A stretch of DNA of 64,000 nucleotides. It comes from an uncultured Polaribacter sp. GTDB taxonomy: Bacteria > Bacteroidota > Bacteroidia > Flavobacteriales > Flavobacteriaceae. The stretch covers positions 248,001 to 312,000 of the forward strand of contig CALSME010000002.1 in the NCBI GenBank assembly GCA_943787375.1, in the 5' to 3' direction. The position numbers were made by a program, and so were the translations under genes. A model generated the notes under the pieces. That model searched no databases. It saw nothing but the letters and a program-made list of their open reading frames with translations, and was not told the DNA's origin. This document shows, in pieces, positions 34,432 to 43,575 of the stretch; within the stretch, counting starts at the first letter, position 1, and every line of letters starts with the position of its first letter.

Positions 34432-36477
34432 ATGAAAAAAATTATTGCTTTTTATTTGTTTTTATTAATCTCAAATTTTCTTTTTAGTAAGGATATTTCC
34501 TCGTACAATTTAAGTCTAGAAACACCCGAAAATAAAAATATAGAAAAAAAACACGTCCATTCATCAACTCAATCTGATATTGTAACAGTTAATATAATCT
34601 CTGATTTAAATACTATTCATTCGATTCACGGAACAAATATAACAACTGTAATCGTTCTTGGATATCATGAAAAGAATGATGGAGGTGGAGGTATATTTAC
34701 CTTTAATTCAGCAAAAATTTCTGAGAATGATGGAGGTTTAATTTTTAATGGTTGGGAAAGAAGTATAACAGATAGCGCTATTAATGTAAAATGGTTTGGA
34801 GCTATAGCAACTAAAAAAGAAATTACTGAATATACAGATACTACAATAACTGCTAACTATCCAAACATTGCTAGTATCCAAACGGTTAATGATTTACTAA
34901 ATAATAATACGTTAGCATTCCAAAAATCATTAGATGCATTTCTTGAGAGTTTTAGAAGTCATTTACTTCCAGGGTTAAACGATAGATTATCATATTCCGG
35001 AATTTTTATTCCATCTGGAGAATTTTTACTAAAAGAAGACTCTCTTATGAATCCTACTACTTTATTTTTTAGAATATCAGGAATCAAATATTTCTCTGAT
35101 GGACATGGCGTATTAACTTTTATTTATTCAGGTGAAAACAAGTATGCTTTTAAAGATTTAGATCATGCTATGAATGTAACATTTTCAGATATAACTTTCA
35201 TTGGGTTAAGTGATGATTGTAATTTTTTGTATTCAGATTCAGATGGCGGTGGTAAAGATTACTATTTTGAAAGATGTAATTTTTTAGGGAATTTCAATAA
35301 AATTTTTACTTTGAGAGGTACAAATACAAATTCTGAATGGGCTTTTGAGAAATGTACTTTTAGTGGAAAAGTAGATGCTATATTAGATATTAAGGACTCT
35401 GATCAATTTTTAAATTATTGGTTTAGTCATACTAAGTTTTGGATTGAAGATGGAAGCATTATAAAAGCAGATAAAGGAGGGCACTTTAAGTTTACTGATT
35501 GCGATTGGTCAGGTTATAATCCTCAAACTGAAAGTTATTATTTTGAACTTAATAGTTCGTCAAGTGGAAGGGGTGTAAATGATTTTAGGATTATAAATGG
35601 ACGTTTTGAAATGAAGAATCATAACGCTAGAGTTTTAAAAACTAATTGGCAACATGGTAACATAGAAATTACAGCAGATTTTGGTTCTCAAACTCAACCT
35701 AGCCTAGCTGGAATTGATATGAAACATTTTGAGTTTAATTTTCAAGGAGCTTCTAACATTAGTTTTAATTCATTAAATGTCAATTTTAGAAATTCCATTA
35801 TGATGGGACATCATGAATTTAATTACGGCAATAACGCATGGAGAGGTACAGGCAGAATATTGTATGAAAATTGCTCTTTTCCTTATAGAGATAGTTTAGA
35901 TGACTTTATTGTGATAAATCATAATGGAAATAATAACAAAAGTGGTATCGCTAATATTGAAATAGAAAATGCTATTTTTGAAAATAATGCAGGAACAACA
36001 CCAAATACTCCTAACGACCCTTATAATTTAGATTTATTTGGAAATCCATTATTTCCAAATCATTACAATTTGGAAATTCCATCAGTTAGCTATTTGCCTT
36101 CATATAGTAATAGAGGTTTAAAAAGAAAATATTTTAAAATATCCCATCCAGCTAGAGGTGAAAACCCTTTGGAAGGTCAAAAAATTATATTGAATTTCCC
36201 AATAGAGTCTGAAGCTATAATTACAAGTGTAAAATGGTTTTTACCAAATGCAAGGTTAGGTTCTACCAGAGTTGTAGAATTTGCTTTATCTAATTTGTCT
36301 GGAAATATAATTATTTCTAAAATTGACCCTGTTCAAATGAGGTTTGGTTTTGATAAAATAGATAACGTTTATATAAATATAAAGGATTTGGAAGAAGGTA
36401 AATTAGTACTTAAAGATTTGAGGAATAATGCTAATCAAATTGCTAACGAGTTCATGTGTGTTATTGAATATTTTTAG
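34432..36477 (+). CDS. Secreted right-handed beta-helix (pectate-lyase-like) protein
   Basis: A 681-residue exported protein: signal peptide MKKIIAFYLFLLISNFLFS. Residues 70-125 (VLGYHEKNDGGGGIFTF, then NVKWFGA) match the entry region of pectate_lyase_3/tailspike-like beta-helices, and GIFIPSGEFLL is the usual first coil. Later coils carry F-x-x-C-x-F units (YFERCNFLGNF, AFEKCTFSGKV, KFTDCDWSGY, LYENCSFPY). A C-terminal beta domain follows. The family holds polysaccharide-binding or -cleaving proteins; no catalytic set is identified. It lies 25 bp after the transposase stop on the same strand with similar low GC, suggesting a passenger gene. Confidence 0.82.
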   Translation: MKKIIAFYLFLLISNFLFSKDISSYNLSLETPENKNIEKKHVHSSTQSDIVTVNIISDLNTIHSIHGTNITTVIVLGYHEKNDGGGGIFTFNSAKISENDGGLIFNGWERSITDSAINVKWFGAIATKKEITEYTDTTITANYPNIASIQTVNDLLNNNTLAFQKSLDAFLESFRSHLLPGLNDRLSYSGIFIPSGEFLLKEDSLMNPTTLFFRISGIKYFSDGHGVLTFIYSGENKYAFKDLDHAMNVTFSDITFIGLSDDCNFLYSDSDGGGKDYYFERCNFLGNFNKIFTLRGTNTNSEWAFEKCTFSGKVDAILDIKDSDQFLNYWFSHTKFWIEDGSIIKADKGGHFKFTDCDWSGYNPQTESYYFELNSSSSGRGVNDFRIINGRFEMKNHNARVLKTNWQHGNIEITADFGSQTQPSLAGIDMKHFEFNFQGASNISFNSLNVNFRNSIMMGHHEFNYGNNAWRGTGRILYENCSFPYRDSLDDFIVINHNGNNNKSGIANIEIENAIFENNAGTTPNTPNDPYNLDLFGNPLFPNHYNLEIPSVSYLPSYSNRGLKRKYFKISHPARGENPLEGQKIILNFPIESEAIITSVKWFLPNARLGSTRVVEFALSNLSGNIIISKIDPVQMRFGFDKIDNVYINIKDLEEGKLVLKDLRNNANQIANEFMCVIEYF

Positions 36478-36718
36478 AAATTAAAACGCACTACAACATT
36501 GTATTTAAAGAATAGCGCGAGCATCTCGATTGTGAGCATATTGTAGGAAGCATTTTAATTTGTTGAACAGCGCAAGTGAACAGATTAAATATTCGCTCTT
36601 GCTTCAAAATCAACCCACCACTTTAAGCCTTCAGTCATTTTCCATCAAGACCTCCCCGGCCTTTTAACAATTATTATGCGGATGATTTCCTTAAAAGCAG
36701 TATTTTTATTCGTTCATT
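36478..36718. other. Non-coding gap downstream of the beta-helix gene
   Basis: About 240 bp. It has the putative right inverted repeat GCACTACAAC (36489-36498), a GC-richer stretch with imperfect hairpins (GCGCGAGCATCTCG near 36516 and GCGCAAGTGAAC near 36570 with CGCTCTTGC near 36594), and the upstream region of the DUF4175 gene. No gene is supported. Confidence 0.5.
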
Positions 36719-39700
36719 ATGGAAGGCTATCAGATAATAACGGAGAAATTACGGCATTTTACACGTAAATATTACAGAAACGAATTGCTAAAAGGAGGCA
36801 TCTTCTTTTTCTCTTTAGGGTGCATTTACTTTTTTGCAACCCTATTTGTCGAGTCTTTTTTGTGGTTGCAACCCCTTGCAAGAACCGCTTTGTTTTGGAT
36901 TTTTATTTTGGGAGAAGGATATTTGTTGGTGCAACTTATTTTAAAACCGATGTTAAAATTGATCGGCTTGCAAAAAGGAATTTCTTTCCAAGAATCTTCC
37001 AGAATTATTGGAAATCATTTTCCAGAAATTCAAGACAAACTCCTCAATATTTTACAACTGAAAGAAAACCCGAATCCCTCGGATTTATTATTGGCAAGTA
37101 TCGCACAAAAAGCAGCCGAAATTCAGCCCATCCCTTTTATAAAAGCCGTTGATTTCACTAAAAATAAAAAGTATTTAAAGTATGCGATTGTTCCGTTTAT
37201 CATAGGAATTATTGCCTTCTTTTCAGGGAATACTGCCGCGCTAACCCAAAGTTTCGACCGTGTTGTAAACCATAGAAAAGCCTTTACACCTCCAGCGCCC
37301 TTTGCTTTTTACATTGCAAACGATTCGTTAAAAGGAATACAAGGAAAACCATTTACCGTTCGCGTAAAAACAAAAGGAAGTGTTCGCCCAGAGGAAGTTA
37401 AAATTGTGTTTCAACAACAAGAATACACGCTCCAAAAACAAGACGCAGCTACGTTTGTGCACACTTTTTTACAAGTAGAAACCCCCCTTACTTTTTATCT
37501 AACAGCCAACGGAGTGCAATCTTTAAACTACACTTTAGAGGTGGTGAAAACTCCTACGATTTTAAACGTGTTTATGGAGCTAACCTATCCAAATTACTTA
37601 GGGAGAAAAAACGAAACCATTCAAAATACGGGCAATTATATTTTGCCAGAAGGCACCCGAGTACAATGGAATGTAAAAGCAGTAGCAACAGATACTGTTT
37701 CCTTTATTTCAGCAGCAAAAAGAAATTTTTTTACGGCCATTTCTGAAGCGGATTTTGTGTTTAAAAAACAAATTGTAAAACCAATTTCTTACACAATTAC
37801 TTCCACCAACAGCTTATTAAAAGATTATGAGCAATTGCAGTTTTCGCTTGATGTTGTTAAAGATGAATTTCCTGCGATTCAAGTGGTTACCAATATTGAC
37901 AGTATCTCACGCGGAACTGCTCAATTTGCAGGACAAATTTCCGATGATTATGGGTTGCAAAAATTACAATTGGTGTATTACGACAAAGCGAATTTAGAAA
38001 ACAAACAAAGTCTCGATTTTACAATTAGCAAAGAAAACATACAGTCCTTTTATTATCAATTCCCAGAAGGCTTAAACTTACAAACAGGGGTGAATTACGA
38101 GCTCTTTTTTCAGGTTTTTGATAATGATGGTTTCAATGGAAGTAAAAAAACCAAATCGGAAACGTTTCAATACCGACAAAAAACCGCCACTGAAATAGAA
38201 GAAGAATTGTTGTCGGAACAAAAAAACACGATTAGCAATCTTGAAAAGAATATTTCAGAAAATCAAAATCAGCAAAAGGAGTTTGAGAAAATTCAGCAAG
38301 AAATTCAACGCAAGAAAAAAGGAAGTTGGAGCGATCAGAAAAAAGTGCAATCTTTTATAAAGCGCCAACAAGAATACAAAAAACGAATCCAACGTCAAAC
38401 CGAAAAACTGCAAGAAAACTTGGGTGAAAAGAAAGCACAAAGTGAAGGGCTTCAGGAGAAAAAAGAAGCATTAAAAAAGCGTGTTGAAGAATTAAAGAAA
38501 TTAGAAAAACAACAAAAACTCCTTGACGAAATTGCAAAAATTGCTGAGAAATTAAACAAAGAAGATTTTCTTAAAAAAGCAAAAGAATTGGCGGAGCAAA
38601 ACAAACAACAAGAACGAAGTTTAGAAAGAACATTAGAACTTGTAAAACGTTTCTATGTAGAACAAAAAGCCATGCAAATTGCCAATAAATTAGAAGCATT
38701 GTCAAAAGAACAAGAGGCCCTAGCAAAAAAGAATGACAGCACTTTAGTAAATCAAAAAGAAATTAAAAAAGCCTTTGAAGCGCTCCAAAAAGAATTAGAA
38801 ACTCTAGCAAAAGATAATGACAAATTAAAAGAACCTTTGGGCCTTCCAGATACCGAAGATGAAAAAGAAGCGGTCAAAGAAGCCCTCCAAAAATCAGAAG
38901 AAAAACTTTCTAAAAAAGCACCCGCTGCCGCAAAGAAAAGCCAACAGAAAGCCGCTCAAAAAATGAAAGAAATGAGTGCTAAAATGCAACAAGCAATGAT
39001 GGAGATGGAAATGGATTCTATGGAGGAAAACTTGGATAATTTGCGTAAAATTTTAGAAAACTTGGTGACTTTTTCATTCAAACAAGAGCATTTAATGAAT
39101 CGGTTTGATGAAATTTCAACAACCCATCCCAGCTTTAGTACTTCACTTAAAAAACAAAACGAGCTGAGAACTTATTTTGAACATATTGACGATAGTTTGT
39201 ATGTATTGTCGATGCGGCTTCCAAAAATTTCCATTAAAATTCAAGACGACCTGTCGACTGCACACTACAACTTAGCGCAAACCTTAGAAAATTTCAGTGA
39301 AAACAGGTTTCCAGATGGAGTCTCCAATCAACGTTATGTGATGACTGCCACTAACAATTTGGCAGACTATTTAAGCAGTATGCTTACCGATATAAAAAAA
39401 TCGATGTCTGCCAAATTAGGCAAAGGCAAAGGAAAGGGTTCAGGATTTAGCTTGCCCGACATTATAAAAAAACAAGGAGCGCTTTCAGAAAAAATAAAAG
39501 AAGGTATGAAAAAGGGATCTAAATCTGGAGGAAAGAAAGGGAAAGAAGGCGCCAAAAAACCTGGCGAAAAAGGAGTGCCTGGTAAAAAAGGGAAAAAGGG
39601 TAAAACAGGAGAAAATGGTACAAAAGGAAATACCGGTTTTTCGGGATCACAGAACGAAGACTTAGACGGAGAACTCTATCAAATATTTAAAGAACAACAG

Positions 39701-40093
39701 ATGCTTCGACAGCAACTAGAAGAAGCAATAAAAGAAAATAAAGGAACTGCACCCAACAGCAACCTCTCTGCCAAAAAAGTATTGAAGACCATGGAGCAGT
39801 TAGAGAATGAAATTTTAGCAAAAGGATTTAATTCGCAGACTCTTCAAAAAATGCAACAGTTAGATTATGAGTTGCTAAAACTCGATAAGGCTGCCCTAGA
39901 GCAAGGGCGGGAAAATAAAAGGAAATCTGCAGTCAATCGAGCGCGCATGAAATCAAACAAGAAGAAGGAACTGGAGTTTAAGAAGTTGTTTTACAACCAA
40001 ACAGAGATTTTAAACAGACAATCCTTACCTTTGCGACAAAATTTTAAAAAGAAGGTTCGTGAGTATTTTACAGAACCCAAGCAAAAGCAGTAG
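36719..40093 (+). CDS. DUF4175 family membrane protein
   Basis: An 1124-residue protein with two or three N-terminal transmembrane helices (GGIFFFSLGCIYFFATLFV, TALFWIFILGEGYLLVQ, and AIVPFIIGIIAFFSG near residue 150), a beta-rich periplasmic part (170-480), a long charged coiled coil (about 500-780), and a C-terminal helical part. Residues near 940-985 form a glycine-every-third-residue tract (GEKGVPGKKGKKGKTGENG). DUF4175 proteins are common in flavobacteria and are of unknown function, proposed from architecture to be cell-envelope organisers. ybeY follows 93 bp downstream. Confidence 0.88.
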   Translation: MEGYQIITEKLRHFTRKYYRNELLKGGIFFFSLGCIYFFATLFVESFLWLQPLARTALFWIFILGEGYLLVQLILKPMLKLIGLQKGISFQESSRIIGNHFPEIQDKLLNILQLKENPNPSDLLLASIAQKAAEIQPIPFIKAVDFTKNKKYLKYAIVPFIIGIIAFFSGNTAALTQSFDRVVNHRKAFTPPAPFAFYIANDSLKGIQGKPFTVRVKTKGSVRPEEVKIVFQQQEYTLQKQDAATFVHTFLQVETPLTFYLTANGVQSLNYTLEVVKTPTILNVFMELTYPNYLGRKNETIQNTGNYILPEGTRVQWNVKAVATDTVSFISAAKRNFFTAISEADFVFKKQIVKPISYTITSTNSLLKDYEQLQFSLDVVKDEFPAIQVVTNIDSISRGTAQFAGQISDDYGLQKLQLVYYDKANLENKQSLDFTISKENIQSFYYQFPEGLNLQTGVNYELFFQVFDNDGFNGSKKTKSETFQYRQKTATEIEEELLSEQKNTISNLEKNISENQNQQKEFEKIQQEIQRKKKGSWSDQKKVQSFIKRQQEYKKRIQRQTEKLQENLGEKKAQSEGLQEKKEALKKRVEELKKLEKQQKLLDEIAKIAEKLNKEDFLKKAKELAEQNKQQERSLERTLELVKRFYVEQKAMQIANKLEALSKEQEALAKKNDSTLVNQKEIKKAFEALQKELETLAKDNDKLKEPLGLPDTEDEKEAVKEALQKSEEKLSKKAPAAAKKSQQKAAQKMKEMSAKMQQAMMEMEMDSMEENLDNLRKILENLVTFSFKQEHLMNRFDEISTTHPSFSTSLKKQNELRTYFEHIDDSLYVLSMRLPKISIKIQDDLSTAHYNLAQTLENFSENRFPDGVSNQRYVMTATNNLADYLSSMLTDIKKSMSAKLGKGKGKGSGFSLPDIIKKQGALSEKIKEGMKKGSKSGGKKGKEGAKKPGEKGVPGKKGKKGKTGENGTKGNTGFSGSQNEDLDGELYQIFKEQQMLRQQLEEAIKENKGTAPNSNLSAKKVLKTMEQLENEILAKGFNSQTLQKMQQLDYELLKLDKAALEQGRENKRKSAVNRARMKSNKKKELEFKKLFYNQTEILNRQSLPLRQNFKKKVREYFTEPKQKQ

Positions 40094-40186
40094 GATGAAA
40101 ACAAGTTTTTTTTTGGAAGACCGTTTTGGTTTACTGCGCATATGTAAAAGCGAATTTTTTTAAAACAAACAAACAAACAGTATTCA

Positions 40187-40600
40187 ATGATTACTTTTAA
40201 TTATGAAACTCCTTTTGTCTTGGAAGCTGAGGCGTCTTACGAAAAATGGGTAGAAACAGTAATTTTAAACCACGGTTTTACCTTAGGAGAAATCAACTAT
40301 ATTTTTTGTGATGATGTATATTTGCATAAATTAAATGTTGATTTTTTACAGCATGACACCCTTACAGATGTGATTAGTTTTGACAACACCATCGGTAAAA
40401 TTATTAACGGAGATATTTATATTTCCATTGAAAGGGTTGCTGATAATGCTGAAGATTTTAAGGTGACCTTTCTTGAAGAATTACACCGAGTTATGATTCA
40501 TGGTGTGTTGCATTATCTTGGTTTTAAAGACAAAATCCTAGCAGACAAAAAAGCAATGACACTCGAAGAGGATAGAGCAATATCTGTTTTAAGTATGTGA
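40187..40600 (+). CDS. ybeY: rRNA maturation endoribonuclease YbeY
   Basis: A 137-residue metal-dependent single-strand RNase that processes the 16S rRNA 3' end and acts in ribosome quality control. The family zinc site is usually H-x3-H-x5-H. Here HGVLHYLGFKD gives His105 and His109 but Asp115 in place of the third His, a change that I believe is common in flavobacterial homologues. DVISFDN and the conserved EELHRVMIHG segment are intact. It is followed 42 bp later by mnmG; they could be co-transcribed. Confidence 0.9.
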   Translation: MITFNYETPFVLEAEASYEKWVETVILNHGFTLGEINYIFCDDVYLHKLNVDFLQHDTLTDVISFDNTIGKIINGDIYISIERVADNAEDFKVTFLEELHRVMIHGVLHYLGFKDKILADKKAMTLEEDRAISVLSM

Positions 40601-40621
40601 TTTACAGTAGTTTAAATAATA

Positions 40622-40637
40622 AGTTCCACGTGAAACA
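40622..40637. promoter_or_regulatory. parS-like palindrome upstream of mnmG
   Basis: AGTTCCACGTGAAACA agrees at 14 of 16 positions with the ParB-binding consensus TGTTTCACGTGAAACA. It is 5 bp before the mnmG start, so it overlaps the translation-initiation region. A related palindrome is just after mnmG. Confidence 0.6.
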
Positions 40638-40642
40638 ATAAA

Positions 40643-42520
40643 ATGAGTTTATTTTCAACAGTATTTGATGTTATTGTAGTTGGTGGTGGTCACGCAGGGA
40701 GCGAGGCTGCAGCAGCAAGTGCCAATATGGGTGCGCACACTTTGCTAATTACTATGAATTTGCAGAACATTGCACAGATGAGTTGCAATCCTGCTATGGG
40801 TGGAATTGCGAAAGGGCAAATTGTTCGAGAAATTGATGCTTTAGGTGGTTACAGTGCAATTGTAACCGACAAGACGGCAATTCAATTTAAGATGCTAAAC
40901 AAGTCCAAAGGACCCGCAATGTGGAGTCCAAGAGCCCAGTCTGATCGAATGCAGTTTGCAGAGTGTTGGAGAACGATGTTGGAGCAAACCACAAATTTAG
41001 ATTTTTATCAAGATTCTGTAAACGGATTGTTGTTTGATGGGGATACAATTATTGGTGTTAAAACCGCTTTAGGTCTAGAGATAAAAGCAAAAACAGTTAT
41101 TATTACCGCAGGGACTTTTTTAAATGGATTGATTCATATTGGTGAAAAAACTTTTGGAGGAGGGAGAGCAGGTGAAGGAGCTTCTACAGGAATTACGGAA
41201 GATTTGATCGCAAAAGGTTTTGAGTCGGGAAGAATGAAAACCGGAACCCCGCCAAGAGTGGATAGTCGTTCTTTAGATTTTTCTAAAATGATCGAACAAC
41301 CAGGAGATGATTCTCCAGAAAAATTCTCGTATTTGCCAAGTACAAAATCGTTGGTTAAACAACGTTCTTGTTACTTAACCTATACCAATGCAAAAGTGCA
41401 TGATTTGTTGCGTGAAGGGTTTGATCGTTCCCCGATGTTTAATGGAAGAATTCAATCTACAGGACCAAGATATTGTCCATCTGTAGAAGATAAAATAGAT
41501 CGTTTTGCTACCAAAGAACGACACCAAATTTTTGTAGAACCAGAAGGCTGGACCACGGTTGAAATTTATGTGAACGGATTTTCTACATCTTTACCAGAAG
41601 ATATACAAGACAAAGCAATTCGTGCAATTGCAGGTTTTGAGAATGTAAAATTTTTAAGATATGGGTATGCGATTGAGTACGATTATTTTCCACCAACACA
41701 ATTGACACATTCTTTGGAAACAAAGCTTGTGAAGAACTTATTTTTTGCGGGACAAATTAATGGGACCACCGGATATGAAGAGGCAGCTGCTCAAGGATTA
41801 ATGGCGGGTGTTAATGCAGCGCACAAAGTGCAAGGAAAAGCCCCTTTTATTTTAAAAAGAAACGAAGCTTATATCGGTGTTCTAATCGATGACTTAATTA
41901 CAAAAGGTACCGAAGAGCCGTATCGAATGTTTACTTCTCGTGCCGAATACAGAACCCTTTTACGTCAAGATAATGCCGATTTAAGACTGACCCCAATTGC
42001 ACATGCATTGGGTTTAGCTTCTCAGGAACGCTTAGATCTTGTTATCGAAAAAAGAGAAAAAACAGCCCTATTGATCAAATTTTTAGAGGTTACCAGTGTC
42101 AAAGAATCAGAAGCAAACCCTATTTTAGAAGCAAAAGGATTGGCGCTCGTAAATCAGTCTATGAAGCTTTTTAAAATAGCAGCAAGACCTCAATTGTCTT
42201 TTTCTGATTTCATGGTTATTGATAAATTAAATGATTTTGTTACGACACATGCTATTGGCGCTGATGCGATAGAGCAGGTAGAGATTCATTTAAAGTATGC
42301 AGGGTATATTGAGAAAGAAAAAAACAATGCAGACAAATTAAATCGTTTGGAAAATGTAATGATTCCGTCTACATTTAATTACCAAAAAGTACAATCTATT
42401 TCTTTTGAAGCAAGAGAGAAATTAATGAAAATACAACCTATATCCATTTCACAAGCAAGTAGAATTAGTGGTGTTTCGCCAAGTGATATTTCAGTGTTGT
42501 TGGTTTATATGGGGAGGTAA
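40643..42520 (+). CDS. mnmG: tRNA uridine-5-carboxymethylaminomethyl modification enzyme
   Basis: With MnmE installs the cmnm5 group on wobble uridine 34 of several tRNAs. It is 625 residues: FAD site VVGGGHAGSEAA at 12-23, the family signature MSCNPAMGGIAKGQIVREIDALGG, the GTPPRVDSRSLDF loop, and a C-terminal helical domain for MnmE/tRNA binding ending SPSDISVLLVYMG. It is full-length. In many bacteria mnmG (gidA) is close to the chromosomal origin. Two parS-like sites flank it here. Confidence 0.97.
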   Translation: MSLFSTVFDVIVVGGGHAGSEAAAASANMGAHTLLITMNLQNIAQMSCNPAMGGIAKGQIVREIDALGGYSAIVTDKTAIQFKMLNKSKGPAMWSPRAQSDRMQFAECWRTMLEQTTNLDFYQDSVNGLLFDGDTIIGVKTALGLEIKAKTVIITAGTFLNGLIHIGEKTFGGGRAGEGASTGITEDLIAKGFESGRMKTGTPPRVDSRSLDFSKMIEQPGDDSPEKFSYLPSTKSLVKQRSCYLTYTNAKVHDLLREGFDRSPMFNGRIQSTGPRYCPSVEDKIDRFATKERHQIFVEPEGWTTVEIYVNGFSTSLPEDIQDKAIRAIAGFENVKFLRYGYAIEYDYFPPTQLTHSLETKLVKNLFFAGQINGTTGYEEAAAQGLMAGVNAAHKVQGKAPFILKRNEAYIGVLIDDLITKGTEEPYRMFTSRAEYRTLLRQDNADLRLTPIAHALGLASQERLDLVIEKREKTALLIKFLEVTSVKESEANPILEAKGLALVNQSMKLFKIAARPQLSFSDFMVIDKLNDFVTTHAIGADAIEQVEIHLKYAGYIEKEKNNADKLNRLENVMIPSTFNYQKVQSISFEAREKLMKIQPISISQASRISGVSPSDISVLLVYMGR

Positions 42521-42539
42521 TAACAATAAAAATACAGAG

Positions 42540-42555
42540 TGTTCCCCGTGGAACA
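42540..42555. promoter_or_regulatory. parS-like palindrome downstream of mnmG
   Basis: TGTTCCCCGTGGAACA has matching arms TGTTCC and GGAACA and differs at one position from the parS variant TGTTCCACGTGGAACA. It is about 20 bp after the mnmG stop and about 20 bp before the methyltransferase start. Confidence 0.6.
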
Positions 42556-42575
42556 TTTAAGATAATTTTACGATT

Positions 42576-43433
42576 ATGTTGAAAGAAAGTCGTCTTAAAA
42601 AAAACGTAAAACCTTTTTTAAACTGTAAAGATCACACCGTTTCTGGAGAGCGATACGAAGTAATGAAAAACCAAGAATTCGACCTTTTGGTAACTTCTCC
42701 TGTGCCTTCAAATTTAGAAAAATATTATCAAAGTGAAGCTTATATATCACACACCGATGCAAAAAAATCTCTTTTTGACAAGGTGTATCAAATTGTAAAA
42801 AGACACACACTAAAGAAGAAAGTGATGTTGTTAGATTCCTTTTTAACTGAAGAAAAAACTGTTTTAGATATTGGTGCAGGAACCGGAGATTTTCTTCAAG
42901 CCTGTAAAAAAAATCATTGGAAAGTTGCGGGTGTAGAGCCTAGTTTAAAGGCGCGTGAAATTGCAAAAAGCAAAACTATTTTATTAGAAAAAGACCTCTC
43001 TTTTTTTAAAGGACAAAAGTTTGATATTATTACCCTTTGGCATGTGTTAGAGCATGTCGAAAATTTAGAAGCCTACACGCAAAGTTTAAAAGATTTGTTG
43101 AAAGAAAACGGAACGCTTTTAATTGCGGTTCCAAACTATAAAAGTTTTGATGCAATATATTATGGTGCTTTTTGGGCTGCTTTTGATGTGCCAAGACATT
43201 TGTGGCATTTCTCTCAAACAAGCATACAAAAAATATTTGCGCTTGTTTCCTTGAGTTTAATTGGAGAAATTCCAATGAAATTTGATGCATACTATGTTTC
43301 CCTTTTAAGTGAAAAATATAAAAACGGAAAAATGAATATTTTAAAATCGTTTTGGATCGGATTTCAATCCAATAGGAAAGCAAAAAAGAGCTCCGAGTAT
43401 TCTTCTCTAATTTATGTTCTTAAAAACAACTAA
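42576..43433 (+). CDS. Class I SAM-dependent methyltransferase
   Basis: A 285-residue protein. An N-terminal extension (about 90 residues, with KPFLNCKDHTVSGERYEVMK) precedes a UbiG-like domain with motif I VLDIGAGTGDFLQACKK, VAGVEPS as the acidic strand end, and FDIITLWHVLEHVENLEAY as motif II/III. The target is unknown; related flavobacterial genes are found beside mnmG. It is followed by a strong terminator, so it ends the ybeY-mnmG run, if that is one transcript. It is distinct from the type III PKS methyltransferase. Confidence 0.88.
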   Translation: MLKESRLKKNVKPFLNCKDHTVSGERYEVMKNQEFDLLVTSPVPSNLEKYYQSEAYISHTDAKKSLFDKVYQIVKRHTLKKKVMLLDSFLTEEKTVLDIGAGTGDFLQACKKNHWKVAGVEPSLKAREIAKSKTILLEKDLSFFKGQKFDIITLWHVLEHVENLEAYTQSLKDLLKENGTLLIAVPNYKSFDAIYYGAFWAAFDVPRHLWHFSQTSIQKIFALVSLSLIGEIPMKFDAYYVSLLSEKYKNGKMNILKSFWIGFQSNRKAKKSSEYSSLIYVLKNN

Positions 43434-43498
43434 AATTGAATTCAACAGGCTTTTAAGTCACTCTTGTTTTTTTTAGAAGAAAGTAATATAGATAAAAA

Positions 43499-43536
43499 TA
43501 AAACACCCTTAAAACGCATGTTTTGAGGGTGTTTTT
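43499..43536 (+). terminator. Rho-independent terminator after the methyltransferase gene
   Basis: AAACACCCTTAAAAC (43501-43515) pairs with GTTTTGAGGGTGTTT (43520-43534), one G-T pair, loop GCAT, followed by a T run. Confidence 0.85.
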
Positions 43537-43575
43537 TAATAGATATAAGTGATAAATATTTTTTAAGTATCAATT

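Larger units (their letters stand above)
33417..36498 (+). mobile_element. Candidate IS1595-type element carrying a beta-helix gene
   Basis: The proposed limits are GTTGTAGTGC at 33417-33426 and its inverted copy GCACTACAAC at 36489-36498. Inside are the IS1595-type transposase gene and, 25 bp later on the same strand, a large secreted beta-helix gene whose stop lies about 10 bp before the right repeat. No target-site duplication is visible next to these ends, and a 10-bp inverted match in two gaps of this size can occur by chance, so the limits are tentative. The transposase itself is well supported. Confidence 0.4.

Noticed and set aside
40095..40163. 22-codon frame between the DUF4175 gene and ybeY
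   Set aside because: Too short, no family likeness, ends in poly-Phe from a T/A run.
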